Numbered from the stretch's first letter, positions 17,824 through 27,140 are shown. The stretch is DNA of 64,000 nt from DATBGO01 sp963695645 (GCA_963695645.1 CAVOHC010000007.1:1-64000); one strand, 5' to 3'. Numbers and translations: made by a program. Notes: generated by a model not told the origin, from the sequence alone.

Positions 17824-18367
17824 CATGACGCCGCAGCCGAGCCCGGCCCACGAGGAAACTGGCGGGTGGCACGGCTCACTGGCTAGGCATCCCCGGACCG
17901 CTGGCCGAGGTCAACGCCCACCACCTTGACTGGCACCAGGTCGCCCGGCTGGTGCAGCTCGGCTGCTGACGCTGTTCAACGCGGTCATGAACCTGCGGCA
18001 GGAGGGCCAGGTGGGCGGACCAGGCTCACGGGCTCGACATCGCCCGGACCATGGGCATGGTCACGTTCGCGCTGCTCACCTTGTTCTTCTCGATCGAGTC
18101 CAAAGACGAACGGGACTCGGCGTTCTCCCTCGACACCCGACCAGCGGGTCCTTCGTCCTGCTAAGCCTGTCCACCGTCCTGAGCATCTTCCACACCGTGA
18201 TGAAGACCATCACGCTCGACGTCGTGCAGTGGCTGATCTGCACCGCCGTGGCCCTGTCGGTCGTCGCCGCCGCCGAGATCCGCCAAGCGGTCCTGCGGCG
18301 GCGGACGGCCGCGACGGCTGTCCAGTCCGCCGGCGCCCGCTCGACCGGAGCCACCACCACCCTCTGA
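17824..18367 (+). pseudogene. Cation-transporting P-type ATPase remnant, mostly deleted
   Basis: A start with AAGGAG at 17824 leads into three short pieces of a P-type ATPase in different frames. The first is a possible N-terminal WHGSL-like motif. The second is LFNAVMNLRQEG, from the N-terminal cytoplasmic/membrane junction. The third, from ~18045, is the C-terminal membrane region MGMVTFALLTLFFSIESKDE followed by VLSIFHTVMKTITLDVVQWL and AAEIRQAVLRRR. The phosphorylation (DKTG) and nucleotide-binding domains, over 600 residues, are gone. The intact parent would have been a Ca2+ or Mg2+-type pump. It shared a divergent promoter/operator with hdeD copy 2, which hints at the original regulon content. 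Confidence 0.65.
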
Positions 18368-18404
18368 ACGCCCGTCGGGCGCCTGACCTGGCCATGGCCG
18401 GGCT

Positions 18405-19853
18405 TCAGCCGCCCGCCTGGGCTTGGACGCGCCCGGAGGCAACCGCGTCGGCCAGTGCCGCGTGGTCGCGTTCGGTCTGATCGGCATAGGTCTCGCCGAA
18501 TTCGGCCACGGCCTGGTCGAACTTGTCTGACCCGCCAAGGTAGGCAGCGATCGCGATCCGGTCCCCGGTGCGGGCGTGCGCGCGGGCGAGGGTCCAGCCG
18601 CACATGCGGCCATAGTCAGTCATCGCGGCGGCGCTCATGCCTTCGATCTCGGCGGAGTACTTCCAGTCGCGCAACTGGCGGAAGTAGTAGTCGGCGGAGC
18701 TGCGGCCGGGAGGGGTGGCGCTCTGCCAGCCGAGGAAGATGTCGCCAACGGCCTGCATCAGATGCTGGCCGGCGACGACACGCTCGCCCTGGTTGTGGTA
18801 TTCGCTCTGGCCCGTGTAGTCGGCCAGCACCGAGCGCTGCGCCTGCTTGGCCTGAAGGAGCAGCGGCTCGAAGCCGTCGTTGGGTTCCATCAGCAGGATC
18901 CACGTCTCGGTGCCGACGCTGCCGACGCCGACCACCTTGCGGGCCACGCCTGTCAAGGCGAATCGCTCTACCAGCCGGCGCCGATAGGTCGGCAGAGTCC
19001 GCGTGTACCCGGTGAAGAGGCGGCGGAGGAACCAGTAGACAGCGTCAACGTCAAGGTTGCCGGCCAGCTCTTCGAGCGGGACGATCAGCGGCGGGTCGCT
19101 GATGATCCGCCGTCGTCCGTCCTTAACGGTCGTCAGTTTCGCCAGCGCGTGCGTGCTGTCCCGCGTACGAGCCTTCGCGATCTGAGCCTTGGTCTGGCGC
19201 ACCGCCTTCTTGGGCAGGTCAGATTTGAGCCGGGCGAGAGCGTCTTCGACGTCGAAGTGGGCGTACCAGACGTTCAGGATCGACATGGCGGCGAATTCCC
19301 GCATCGCGGTGCGGTAAGCCGCCGCGGTCGCTAGAGCAACCCCGCGCCGTTTTTTAGCGGTGAAGCCGCTGCCGCGGCCTGCCACGGCCATGCTCGCCAC
19401 CAGCCGCTTGACATCCCACTCGAACGGGCCGGGCAGCGTCTCGTCGAAGTCGTTCAGATCGAAGACCAGCCGCCGTTCGGGTGAGGCGAAGGCGCCGAAG
19501 TTCGACAGGTGAGCATCACCGCACAACTGCGCCCGTAGCCCTGAGGACCTTGTGCCGGCCAGGTCGGCGGCCATCGGCAGCGCTGCGCCCCGGAAGTACG
19601 CGAACGGCGACACCAGCATCCGTCCGTGCCGCACAGGGACCAGCTCCGGTACGCGGGACTCGGCCTGGCGGAGGAGCAGCCCTATCGGGTCCCTGGACGC
19701 CGCAGGAGAGCAGTCCCGGTGGGATTCCAGCGGTGCGTGCCGGCGCGCCGCCTTGCCTGCCGCGACGCTGTGCTCACGAGCAGGATGTGCACCGAGGTCG
19801 GGTGTCTTGCGCCCGCCCGTCGCGGGTAAGGCAGGCCGTGTCCTTGCCGCCAT
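18405..19853 (-). CDS. DUF2252 family protein
   Basis: This intact 482-residue protein matches the DUF2252 family. It has SPFAYFRGAALPMAADLA (residues ~82-99), CGDAHLSNFGAFASPERRLVFDLNDFDET (~110-138) and WDVKRLVASMAVAGR. GDAHLSNFG and FDLNDFDET resemble the catalytic-loop His-Asp...Asn and the metal-binding Asp of aminoglycoside phosphotransferase-like kinases, and I infer a kinase-like fold. Its substrate is unknown. There is no signal peptide. The gene is single, followed after 40 bp by the convergent ATPase remnant. It is common in actinobacteria near stress genes. Confidence 0.82.
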   Translation of the reverse strand: MAARTRPALPATGGRKTPDLGAHPAREHSVAAGKAARRHAPLESHRDCSPAASRDPIGLLLRQAESRVPELVPVRHGRMLVSPFAYFRGAALPMAADLAGTRSSGLRAQLCGDAHLSNFGAFASPERRLVFDLNDFDETLPGPFEWDVKRLVASMAVAGRGSGFTAKKRRGVALATAAAYRTAMREFAAMSILNVWYAHFDVEDALARLKSDLPKKAVRQTKAQIAKARTRDSTHALAKLTTVKDGRRRIISDPPLIVPLEELAGNLDVDAVYWFLRRLFTGYTRTLPTYRRRLVERFALTGVARKVVGVGSVGTETWILLMEPNDGFEPLLLQAKQAQRSVLADYTGQSEYHNQGERVVAGQHLMQAVGDIFLGWQSATPPGRSSADYYFRQLRDWKYSAEIEGMSAAAMTDYGRMCGWTLARAHARTGDRIAIAAYLGGSDKFDQAVAEFGETYADQTERDHAALADAVASGRVQAQAGG

Positions 19854-19890
19854 CTATCGGACATTAGCACCGGGGCTCCGCTGGCGACCG

Positions 19891-20227
19891 TCAGCCGGTG
19901 AGCTCGAGTTCGTCGCGGATGTCGACCACCCCGCGGGCCATCAACGCGGCGCCGACCACCGCGTCGTGTTCGGCCCAGGTGCGGACATGACCGGTCAGCG
20001 TGATGACGCCGTCCTTGGTGTCCGCCTTCACGTCGCTGCCGTCGGGGACCACCGCGGAGCGGTCCAGTGCCTCCTGGACGTGCAGGTCGACGTCGATCGG
20101 ATCGATGGCGTAGCTGATCTCGATGTCGTTGATGACGTTGCGGACACCGGTCACGCCGACTACGGCCGCCTCGGCGGCAGCGCGCTCCGTACCGTAGGCC
20201 GTGCCGGACTGGCCGCCCGAACCACCG
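19891..20227 (-). pseudogene. BON-domain protein, 3' fragment
   Basis: The readable part is the last two-thirds of a multi-BON protein: AAAEAAVVGVTGVRNVINDI, then a complete BON domain with DVKADTKDGVITLTGHVRTW and a Val-Asp-Ile-Arg-Asp tail. No start codon belongs to it. Its 5' end runs directly into the 3' end of the flavin monooxygenase gene in another frame. BON domains bind membranes or phospholipids in envelope-stress proteins. A smaller scrap of a related C-terminus sits at about 10965-11010. Confidence 0.65.
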
Positions 20228-22007
20228 GCCGGGCGAGGATCTGGCTGAGCGCGGCAGCCAGGACGGCCCGGGGGTCGCTGGCGCCGGCCGGGTGCCGCCA
20301 GGCGATGAACCGGTCCGGGCGGACGAGGATCGCGCCGTCGCTGGCGATCTGCCGCTGGCGATGCCAGGCACAGCGCGGGTCGTGGTTGTCGCCGTCGAGG
20401 TGGCCGATCCGCACCGCGTCGAGCGGGAGGCCGGTCTCCGCGGCGAGCTGCCTGGCCGCCTGGCACCAGGCCTGGCCGTCCTCGCCGGCGATCAGCAGGA
20501 ACCGCCCCGGCGCGAGGAGGTCCTTGACCGGGCGGCGGTTGCCGTCCTCGTCCTCGACCCAGGCGTGCGGCAGGGGGGCACCCGGGCGGGTGGACGGCTC
20601 ATACACGCGGACGTCGTCGGCCGGCACGGGCGGCTCGCTGCCGTCGGGCACGACGGCCGCGGATTGGTAGCAGTAGCCGTATTCGACGTTGAGTTCGCTG
20701 AACTCCATCGACTGCGCGCGGATCGCCCGCAGCACGCCCGAGCGGTGCCCGGCGTCCTCCGGCCGGCCGCTCCACATCCGGCGCAGCTGCTCCATGTTCT
20801 GCGCTGGCGTGTTCTCATGGGAGACGCCGAGCGCCGCGCCGATCGCCAGATGGTTGACCGCGTTCTCCAGCGAGCGCTGCGCGTTGCGCTGATCGACCGG
20901 GCGCCGCTCGGCTTCGTAGGTGTCCAGCAGCGCCGGTGACGCGTGACCGGCGAGCACCAGCGCGACCTTCCAGCATAGGTTCTGCGCGTCGTGGATCGCG
21001 CTGGTCAGCCCCAGGCCGCCGGTGGGCGGATGGCGGTGCGCGGCGTCCCCCAGCAGGAACACCCGGCCGGCCCGGAACGCGGAGGCCATCACCGCCTCGA
21101 CCGGCCAGCGGGTGATCTTGTGGATCTTCATTGGCAGATCCGGGACGCCCAGCGCCTCGCGGGCGTCGGCTTCGACCTGCGCGTCGGACTGGGCCCGGGG
21201 ATCACCGACGGGGTAATTCAGGTGGATCACCCACTCCTCGGACTGAGGACCCCACCGCTGCGGCCCCATCGGGACCATCACCACCAGGACCCCGGCCTGC
21301 GGCGAGAAGATCCAGCGGATCAGCACGTCGGGGTCTTGCGCCCAGGGTGAGAGGTCGGCGGACACGTGCAGCGTCGCGGTCTGCGTCACCACGCCGAGCC
21401 CCTCGTACCCGGCGCCGGCCAGGCTGGCCACCCGCCGCCCCCCGTCCGCGCCGAGCAGGTACCGGCAGCGCACGACATAGCGGCGGCCGGAGGCGTTGTC
21501 GCCGATCGTGGCCCGCACCCCCTCGCCGTCTTGCCCGAGGCCGGTCAGCTCATGGCCGAACCGGATCCGCCCCGGCGAGAGCTCCTCCGCCCGGGCCTTC
21601 AGCAGCGGCTCCAGGCGGATCTGCGGCAGGTTCAGCTGCCGCCACGGGCTCGCCGCCCGCCAGCTCTCATCGGCCCCGCCGGCGCCCCAGCACTCCAGGC
21701 GCGCAAGACGGCGCCCATAGTCCGAGGCGGGACCGGTGAAGCCCGCGTAGAACGCCGTGGCCGCCATCTGCTCGGGCGGTGTGCTGCGCTCGGCGATCGC
21801 GTCCGCCACGCCCGCGTCGTCCAGCACCTCCATCGCCCGCTGGTTCAGGACATGGGCCTTGGGCAGATCAGAGGTCTGCTGGCGCGCGCTGACCAGCAGA
21901 TGCTCCACGCCCAGGCGCGCTAGCAGCATCGAGCTCGTCAGGCCCGCGCCGCCGCCGCCCACGATGAGAACCGGGACTTCTTCCTCAGCACCTGCGGTGA
22001 AACGCAT
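20160..22007 (-). CDS. FAD-dependent monooxygenase, phenol/2,4-dichlorophenol hydroxylase-like
   Basis: The product has up to 615 residues. Residues 12-30 hold the FAD-binding VLIVGGGGAGLTSSMLLARLG, the middle has YLLGADGGRR (the DG motif), and FLLGDAAHRHPPTGGLGLTSAIHDAQNL binds the flavin ribityl chain. These identify a class A aromatic hydroxylase; the C-terminal thioredoxin-like domain (GRFLLIAGEDGQAW) is that of the phenol hydroxylase/TfdB branch. It would hydroxylate a phenol using NAD(P)H and O2. The last ~20 residues (RAASPARPTVRSAL) look foreign and overlap the BON remnant, so the original C-terminus was probably replaced at a deletion junction. It is divergent from a TetR gene with a two-site operator between them. 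Confidence 0.8.
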   Translation of the reverse strand: MRFTAGAEEEVPVLIVGGGGAGLTSSMLLARLGVEHLLVSARQQTSDLPKAHVLNQRAMEVLDDAGVADAIAERSTPPEQMAATAFYAGFTGPASDYGRRLARLECWGAGGADESWRAASPWRQLNLPQIRLEPLLKARAEELSPGRIRFGHELTGLGQDGEGVRATIGDNASGRRYVVRCRYLLGADGGRRVASLAGAGYEGLGVVTQTATLHVSADLSPWAQDPDVLIRWIFSPQAGVLVVMVPMGPQRWGPQSEEWVIHLNYPVGDPRAQSDAQVEADAREALGVPDLPMKIHKITRWPVEAVMASAFRAGRVFLLGDAAHRHPPTGGLGLTSAIHDAQNLCWKVALVLAGHASPALLDTYEAERRPVDQRNAQRSLENAVNHLAIGAALGVSHENTPAQNMEQLRRMWSGRPEDAGHRSGVLRAIRAQSMEFSELNVEYGYCYQSAAVVPDGSEPPVPADDVRVYEPSTRPGAPLPHAWVEDEDGNRRPVKDLLAPGRFLLIAGEDGQAWCQAARQLAAETGLPLDAVRIGHLDGDNHDPRCAWHRQRQIASDGAILVRPDRFIAWRHPAGASDPRAVLAAALSQILARPVVRAASPARPTVRSALPPRRP

Positions 22008-22027
22008 GGCGCCCCCTCTCTCAAGAA

Positions 22028-22077
22028 CTGGAGTGAAAACTACAATAATAAGTATTGGAGTGTCAACTCCAATACTT
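22028..22077. promoter_or_regulatory. Two-site TetR operator between monooxygenase and regulator genes
   Basis: A perfect 12-bp inverted repeat (AAGTATTGGAGT at 22050-22061, complement at 22066-22077) with spacer GTCA lies 16 bp before the TetR start. A second, weaker copy (CTGGAGTGAAAACTACAATA, 22028-22047) lies in direct orientation 22 bp away and nearer the monooxygenase. The two copies match at 16 of 20 positions. This is typical of a TetR repressor controlling itself and the divergent gene. Confidence 0.75.
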
Positions 22078-22093
22078 GCGTTATCCTGGGCGC

Positions 22094-22720
22094 ATGGCAG
22101 TACGAACCGAAGTGACGCCCAACCGCCGGGGCGTGAGGTCCCGCGAACTGGTGCTGGACGCCGCCGAACGGGTCATGGCCGAGCACGGCTTCGACGCCGC
22201 GACCCTGGTCCGCGTGGTGCAGGAAGCCGGCATCCCGATGAGCTCCGTTTACCACTACTTCGGGTCCAAGGACGGGATCCTGATCGCCGTCATGGAACGC
22301 GGCGCCGAGCGCTTCTTCGCCGATCTGCCCGACCTGACCCGGCGGTCCGGGCGCCCCGCACGGCACCTGGCCAGGGTCGTGTCGGGCGTCGGCGGCACGC
22401 TCGAGCGCCACCCGGACTTCCTCCGGCTGCTGATCGTCTTCGCCGCGCAGCCCCCCGCCGCGGGTGGGGGAGAGATACAGGCGGTCGTGCGCCGGGTGCG
22501 CGAGCACGCGCTCGATCTGCTGCGGGAGCAGATCGCCAGCGCGTTCGGCGACGATCCAGCGAGCCCGGTCACCGGCCAGCTCGCGTGCTTCGCGCTCGCC
22601 GCCATCGACGGCGCTTTCGTGGCCTGCCAGGCCGACCGCGGGGCCACGCTCGAGCTGCTGCTCCAGCCGCTCACGCCCTCGCTCGTGGCGTCCCGCCGGG
22701 CCCTGCTCGCCGGAAGCTGA
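22094..22720 (+). CDS. TetR-family regulator of the monooxygenase gene
   Basis: The 208-residue protein has the TetR HTH at residues ~15-60: SRELVLDAAERVMAEHGF, then TLVRVVQEAGIPMSSVYHYFGSKDGIL. The rest is helical, with a TetR C-terminal domain ending LVASRRALLAGS. The ATG at 22094 is chosen because the upstream in-frame ATG (22055) lies inside the operator palindrome. No clear ribosome binding site is visible, so the message may be nearly leaderless. It is divergent from the phenol-hydroxylase-like gene and probably represses it and itself; the inducer would be an aromatic compound. Confidence 0.85.
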   Translation: MAVRTEVTPNRRGVRSRELVLDAAERVMAEHGFDAATLVRVVQEAGIPMSSVYHYFGSKDGILIAVMERGAERFFADLPDLTRRSGRPARHLARVVSGVGGTLERHPDFLRLLIVFAAQPPAAGGGEIQAVVRRVREHALDLLREQIASAFGDDPASPVTGQLACFALAAIDGAFVACQADRGATLELLLQPLTPSLVASRRALLAGS

Positions 22721-23059
22721 GCAGGCCACCCGGTGTCCGTGGCCGGCCGCCGTGTCAAGCCCCGGGTCGGCCGTGAAACCCCGCTCATTCGGCGGAAAGA
22801 CTGTTCCGAAACGGCTGCCTGCCTTGTCGGGCTCCCTCTGCCCCCGGATAACCGCCGATCCGGGTAGACCACACGCATCGCAGCGCCACCCTGGCTGGCC
22901 GGTGATCACTAGAGCCCCGCCGCCAGGTGAGGGGCGGCGGTGACCAGGGACGTCACTTCTCACAGGTCGATGATGGGGCGCTCGGGCGTGCCCGCCAGCC
23001 GCGATGCCCCCCAGATGCCTGCGCCCGGCAGTGCGGCATTCACCCGTGCCATTGCGCTC
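22721..23059. other. Gap between TetR gene and aromatic operon
   Basis: No gene can be supported here; the open frames are unrelated to known families. The right end merges into the promoter at 23060. Confidence 0.4.
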
Positions 23060-23088
23060 TTGACAATCATACGATCATGTCTGATAAC
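23060..23088 (+). promoter_or_regulatory. Promoter/operator element, copy C (aromatic-catabolism operon)
   Basis: TTGACA (23060-23065), 17 bp, GATAAC (23083-23088) form a good plus-strand promoter. ATCATGTCTGAT (23074-23085) overlaps the -10 as an ATCA-N4-TGAT palindrome, followed by ATTACAAGACTGAT, which is also found at copy B. The operon's first start lies at 23143 after GAAGGAGCTGATC. Confidence 0.65.
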
Positions 23089-23142
23089 CTATTACAAGAC
23101 TGATGAGTCCTGACAGTAGGTTGGGGCGCGAAGGAGCTGATC

Positions 23143-24298
23143 ATGATGAAACAGGACAGCCAGACGGAGGTCCTGGCCGGCGTGGGACAGGCCGAGGACC
23201 CGCATCGCTCGCTGCACAGCGAGACCGGGGCGCGGCCCGGGGAGCACCCGGGTCGGTCGCGGAATCCCCTGGTCAAGGTGGCCGGGCTGGCCTGGCTGGA
23301 GTTCGAGAAGCCGGACCTGGACCGCGCCGAGCGGTTCGGCACCGACTTCGGCTTCACCGTCGCCGACCGGACGCCGGACACGGTGCTGCTGCGCGGCCGG
23401 CAGGCAGCTGCCGCGTGCCTGGTGGTCCGCCGCGGTCCGCAGGCCCGCTTCGTGGGGCCGACCTTCGCCGCGGCCGCCCGGGACGACCTGGACCGGCTGG
23501 CCCGCGGCACCGGCGGTGCGGTCACCGAGCACCGGGGCGGCCACGGCGTCCTGCTCCGTGACCCCAGCGGGTACCCGGTGCATGTCGTCTACGGCATCCC
23601 GGAGTTCCCCGCGCTGCCCGAACGCCCCCCGCTGCTGCTGAACCTTGGAACCGAGCCGGTGCGCGTCAACGCCACCCAGCGGCCGGCCCGGCGGCCGGCG
23701 GAGATCGAGCGGCTGGGACACGTGGTGCTCGGTACCACCCGGTTCCGCGCGGCGCTGGACTGGTACCTGGACACGCTCGGGCTGATCGTCAGCGACTTCC
23801 TGTACCTGGACGGGCAGCGCGACCGCGGCCCGGCGATGGCGTTCATCCGCTGCGACCTGGGCAGCGTCCCCGCCGACCATCACACCCTGGCCATGGCCCT
23901 GCAGCCGCACACCGGCTACGTGCACTCGGCCTACCAGCTCGCCGACCTGGACGAGGTGGCCGCCAGCGGGCAGTACCTGCGCGAGCGCGGCTACCGGCAC
24001 GTGTGGGGCCTGGGCCTGGCACATCCAGGGCAGCCAGATCTTCGACTACTGGCGCGACAGCGACCGGGCGATGTTCGAGCACTACACCGACGGCGACGTG
24101 TTCGACTCCGCGATGGCACCCGGCTGGGCCCCGCTGTCGGTCAGCGGCCTGGCCCAGTGGGGACCGAAGGCGACCGCGAAGTTCACCGGCGCCAACGACC
24201 CGCGCGTCGTGGTCGCGGCGATCAAGGCCCTGCGAGAGGCGGGCAACGAGATTGACCTGCGCGCGCTGCGCGGGCTGATCAAGGCGATGAGCTCGTGA
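23143..24298 (+). pseudogene. Extradiol ring-cleavage dioxygenase (type I, VOC fold), one frameshift
   Basis: Two VOC-fold modules are visible. The second holds the metal ligands: GHVVLGTTRF (His), VHSAYQLADLDEV (His) and, after the frame change, MFEHYTDGD (Glu). The frame shifts near 24003-24020; the true continuation (HIQGSQIFDYWRDSDRAMFE) is one base out. Adding one base would restore a protein of about 385 residues, so this may be a sequencing indel in a working gene. The enzyme would cleave a catechol next to one of its hydroxyls with Fe(II) and O2. It is first in the operon, with a good RBS (GAAGGAG), and its TGA overlaps the GTG of the next gene. Confidence 0.75.
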
Positions 24299-25263
24299 GC
24301 GCCCGCCTGGCCCGCACCGCGGACGGCTGGTGGGCAGTGACGCAGGCCGGGCTGGCCCGGCTGGACCTGCCCGCCGCCACGACCGCCGGGCTGCTCGCCG
24401 ACCGCACAGCTCTGACCGCGGCCATCCAGGCCGCGCAGGCCACCGCGGCCGCCGCGCCGCGGCACGCGGTGCCCGCGGAGTCGCTGGACCTGCTCAGCCC
24501 GGTGACCGCCCCGGCCCGGGTGGTCGCCCAGGCGGTGAACTACCGGTCCCACGCAGTGGACTCCGGGTTTGACCCGGACACCGTCCCGCCGGCCTTCTTC
24601 CGCAAGGCCTCGCATTCGATCACCGGGCCGGCCGGGGACATCATCCGCCCCGAGGGGGTCGGGTTCCTGGACTACGAGGTCGAGCTCGGCCTGGTCATCG
24701 GGGCGGACCTGCCGGTCGGCACCACGGTGACCGACGCGCACCTGGGCCGCTACGTCGCCGCGCTGGTGATCGCCGACGACGTCAGCGCCCGGCAGATCCA
24801 GCTGGTCAAGACCCAGTTCTACGAGTCCAAGTCCTACCCCACGTTCACCCCGGTGGGCCCGTGGCTGACCCTGGCGGACGCGGCCGACCTGGCCCGGCTG
24901 GGCTCGCTGCGGCTGACGCTGTCGGTGAACGGGCAGGTGCGGCAGGACAGCACCGCGGCGGACATGATCGTCCGGCCGGCGCAGGCGCTGACCCTGCTGT
25001 CCCGGTTCCAGCCGATGACCCCCGGCGACTTGCTGCTGACCGGCACCCCCGGCGGCACCGCGCTGAAGGCACCGGCCAAGATCGCCGGGACGATCGCCGG
25101 GATTTTGCCGCCCGCCACCCGATGGAGGCTGTTCTTCAACCGGGAGGCGGCCAACCCCCGCTACCTGCGTGACGGCGACGTCATCACCGCGACGATCACC
25201 TCGCCCGACGGCCGCCTCGACCTCGGCACCCAGCACAACACCATTATCGGGAAGCTGCCATGA
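24295..25263 (+). CDS. Fumarylacetoacetate hydrolase-family enzyme
   Basis: The 322-residue protein has the FAH catalytic domain. The metal ligands are visible in GFLDYEVELGLVIG (two Glu) and ADDVSARQIQ (Asp), with the basic patch KTQFYESKSYPTFTPVGPW and the closing GDLLLTGTPGG. Family members hydrolyse or hydrate the ring-fission products of catechols (MhpD, HpcG/HpaG-like) or cleave acylpyruvates. Placed directly after an extradiol dioxygenase and coupled to it by a GTGA overlap, it should act on the meta-cleavage product. It overlaps the following ligase by ATGA. Confidence 0.82.
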   Translation: MSARLARTADGWWAVTQAGLARLDLPAATTAGLLADRTALTAAIQAAQATAAAAPRHAVPAESLDLLSPVTAPARVVAQAVNYRSHAVDSGFDPDTVPPAFFRKASHSITGPAGDIIRPEGVGFLDYEVELGLVIGADLPVGTTVTDAHLGRYVAALVIADDVSARQIQLVKTQFYESKSYPTFTPVGPWLTLADAADLARLGSLRLTLSVNGQVRQDSTAADMIVRPAQALTLLSRFQPMTPGDLLLTGTPGGTALKAPAKIAGTIAGILPPATRWRLFFNREAANPRYLRDGDVITATITSPDGRLDLGTQHNTIIGKLP

Positions 25264-27140
25264 CCACACGAGAAATACTGCCGCAGCCGGAATCGACCTA
25301 CCAGCTGCTGCTGGACGCCGCCCGCACCTGGCCCGACGGCGTCGCCACGCAATGGATCCCCGACCCGGCCGATCACACCCGCTATCTGGCCTGGACCTAC
25401 GCCGAGCTGGCCGGCACGGTGACCCGGATCGCCAACGCGCTGACCGCTCTCGGCGTGCGGCGCCAGGACGCGGTGACGCTGGCCAGCGTCAACACCTCGA
25501 TGCTGTACGCCGCCACCCTGGCCGTGCAGGCCATCGGGATCGCCGCCCCGGTCAACCCCGCGCTGTCTGGCGAGCGGATCGCCGAGCTGATCCGCCGGAC
25601 CAGATCGCAGGTCCTCGTCACGGCCGGGCCCGAGCTCGACCCGCAGCTGTGGCCGCGGATGCTTGAGGTGGCCCGCCAGGCGGGGATGACCGCCGTCCTC
25701 GCGCTGCGGCCCGACGGCGCGCACGGCGACCCGCCCGCCCTGGGCGTCACCGGTGACACATCTGCCGGCGGTAACCCGGACGGCCGCGGGCCGGTCGTGG
25801 CCTACCTGGACGACGTGATCGCCGGCCAGCCGGCCTGCCGCCTGGCCGGCCCGGACCTGCCGGAGGCAGCCGACCTCGCCGCGTTCGTGCACACCGGGGG
25901 GACCACCGGCGCCCCGAAGGTCGCCGCGCAAACCCACTCCAACCAGCTCGCCTGTGGCCGGGGCATCGCCCTGTGCAGCGAGCTGGCGCCCGGGGAGGGG
26001 GTGCTGGGCGGGCTGCCGCTGTTCCACGTCAACGCCCTGATCGTCACCGGCATCGCCCCGATGTTCAGCGGTACCCGGGTGGTGTGGCCGGGCCCGGCGG
26101 GCTACCGCGACCCGGCCCTGTACGCCCGGTTCTGGACGATCATCGAGCACTACCGGATCGCCGCGATGTCCGCCGTCCCCACCGTCTACGCCACCCTGGC
26201 GCAGGTCCCGGTCGACGCCGACATCAGCTCGCTGCGGCTGCCGATCGTCGGCGCGGCCCCGCTGCCGCCGTCGGTGCGCGAAGCCTTCGCCTGGCGCACC
26301 GGGCGGCACCTGCTGGAAGGCTACGGGCTCACCGAGGCGACCTGCGCCAGCACCTGGACCAGGCCCGGCGAGGAACGGCCCGGGTCGGTCGGCCGCGCCC
26401 TGCCCGGGCAGCAGGTCAAAGCCGTCCGGATCGGCGACGACGGGACGTGGGCCGACTGCGCCCCCGGCCAGACCGGCGTGCTGGCCATCGGCGGGCCCGC
26501 CGTATTCGCCGGCTACCTCACCGGCCCCGATCTCGGCGGTCCCCGGGCGAGCCGGGACGGCGCCGTCCGGGACGGCTGGCTGAACACCGGGGACCTCGGC
26601 CGCGTCGACGCCGGCGGCTTCGTGTACCTCACCGGCCGGGCCAAGGACCTGATCATCCGCGGCGGCCACAACATCGACCCCCGGGTGATCGAGGAGGCGC
26701 TGCTGCGTCACCCCGGCGTCCGTGGCGCAGTGGCCGTCGGGCGGCCGGACCTGCACTCCGGCGAGGTCCCGGTGGCCTACGTCGTCCCCGCCGACGCCGA
26801 CCGGTTCGACGAGGCCGGCCTGCTGGCGTGGGCCGGCACCGCCATCGACGAGCCCGCGGCCCGGCCGAAACGCATCTACCCGATCACCGCGATCCCGGTC
26901 ACGGCGGTGGGCAAGCCGTTCAAGCCCGCGCTGATCGCCGACGCCGCCGTCCGCGCCGTGACCGAGGCGCTGGCCGCGGCGGGCCTGACTGATGCCCGGG
27001 CCGCCGCGGCGCACGAAAACGGACGGCTGGTCGTCACGGTGACCGGCGCCGACCCCGGCCGGGTCCGCGACGCCGTCGCCGGGTTCGCCCTCACCGTCCG
27101 CTCCGGGCCATCGCCGGCCCGCCAGACCGCCGCGAACTGA
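25260..27140 (+). CDS. Acyl-CoA synthetase (AMP-forming)
   Basis: The 626-residue protein has all core motifs of the adenylate-forming family: the P-loop HTGGTTGAPK (around residues 212-221), GYGLTEAT, the hinge region NTGDLGRVDAGGFVYLTGRAKDLIIRGG and the C-terminal Lys in VTAVGKPFK. The substrate pocket cannot be read from the sequence. In this operon it may activate an aromatic or alkyl side-chain acid to its CoA thioester, or a product of ring cleavage. The start ATG overlaps the previous stop by four bases. The large open frame on the opposite strand is a shadow of codon bias. Confidence 0.87.
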   Translation: MTTREILPQPESTYQLLLDAARTWPDGVATQWIPDPADHTRYLAWTYAELAGTVTRIANALTALGVRRQDAVTLASVNTSMLYAATLAVQAIGIAAPVNPALSGERIAELIRRTRSQVLVTAGPELDPQLWPRMLEVARQAGMTAVLALRPDGAHGDPPALGVTGDTSAGGNPDGRGPVVAYLDDVIAGQPACRLAGPDLPEAADLAAFVHTGGTTGAPKVAAQTHSNQLACGRGIALCSELAPGEGVLGGLPLFHVNALIVTGIAPMFSGTRVVWPGPAGYRDPALYARFWTIIEHYRIAAMSAVPTVYATLAQVPVDADISSLRLPIVGAAPLPPSVREAFAWRTGRHLLEGYGLTEATCASTWTRPGEERPGSVGRALPGQQVKAVRIGDDGTWADCAPGQTGVLAIGGPAVFAGYLTGPDLGGPRASRDGAVRDGWLNTGDLGRVDAGGFVYLTGRAKDLIIRGGHNIDPRVIEEALLRHPGVRGAVAVGRPDLHSGEVPVAYVVPADADRFDEAGLLAWAGTAIDEPAARPKRIYPITAIPVTAVGKPFKPALIADAAVRAVTEALAAAGLTDARAAAAHENGRLVVTVTGADPGRVRDAVAGFALTVRSGPSPARQTAAN

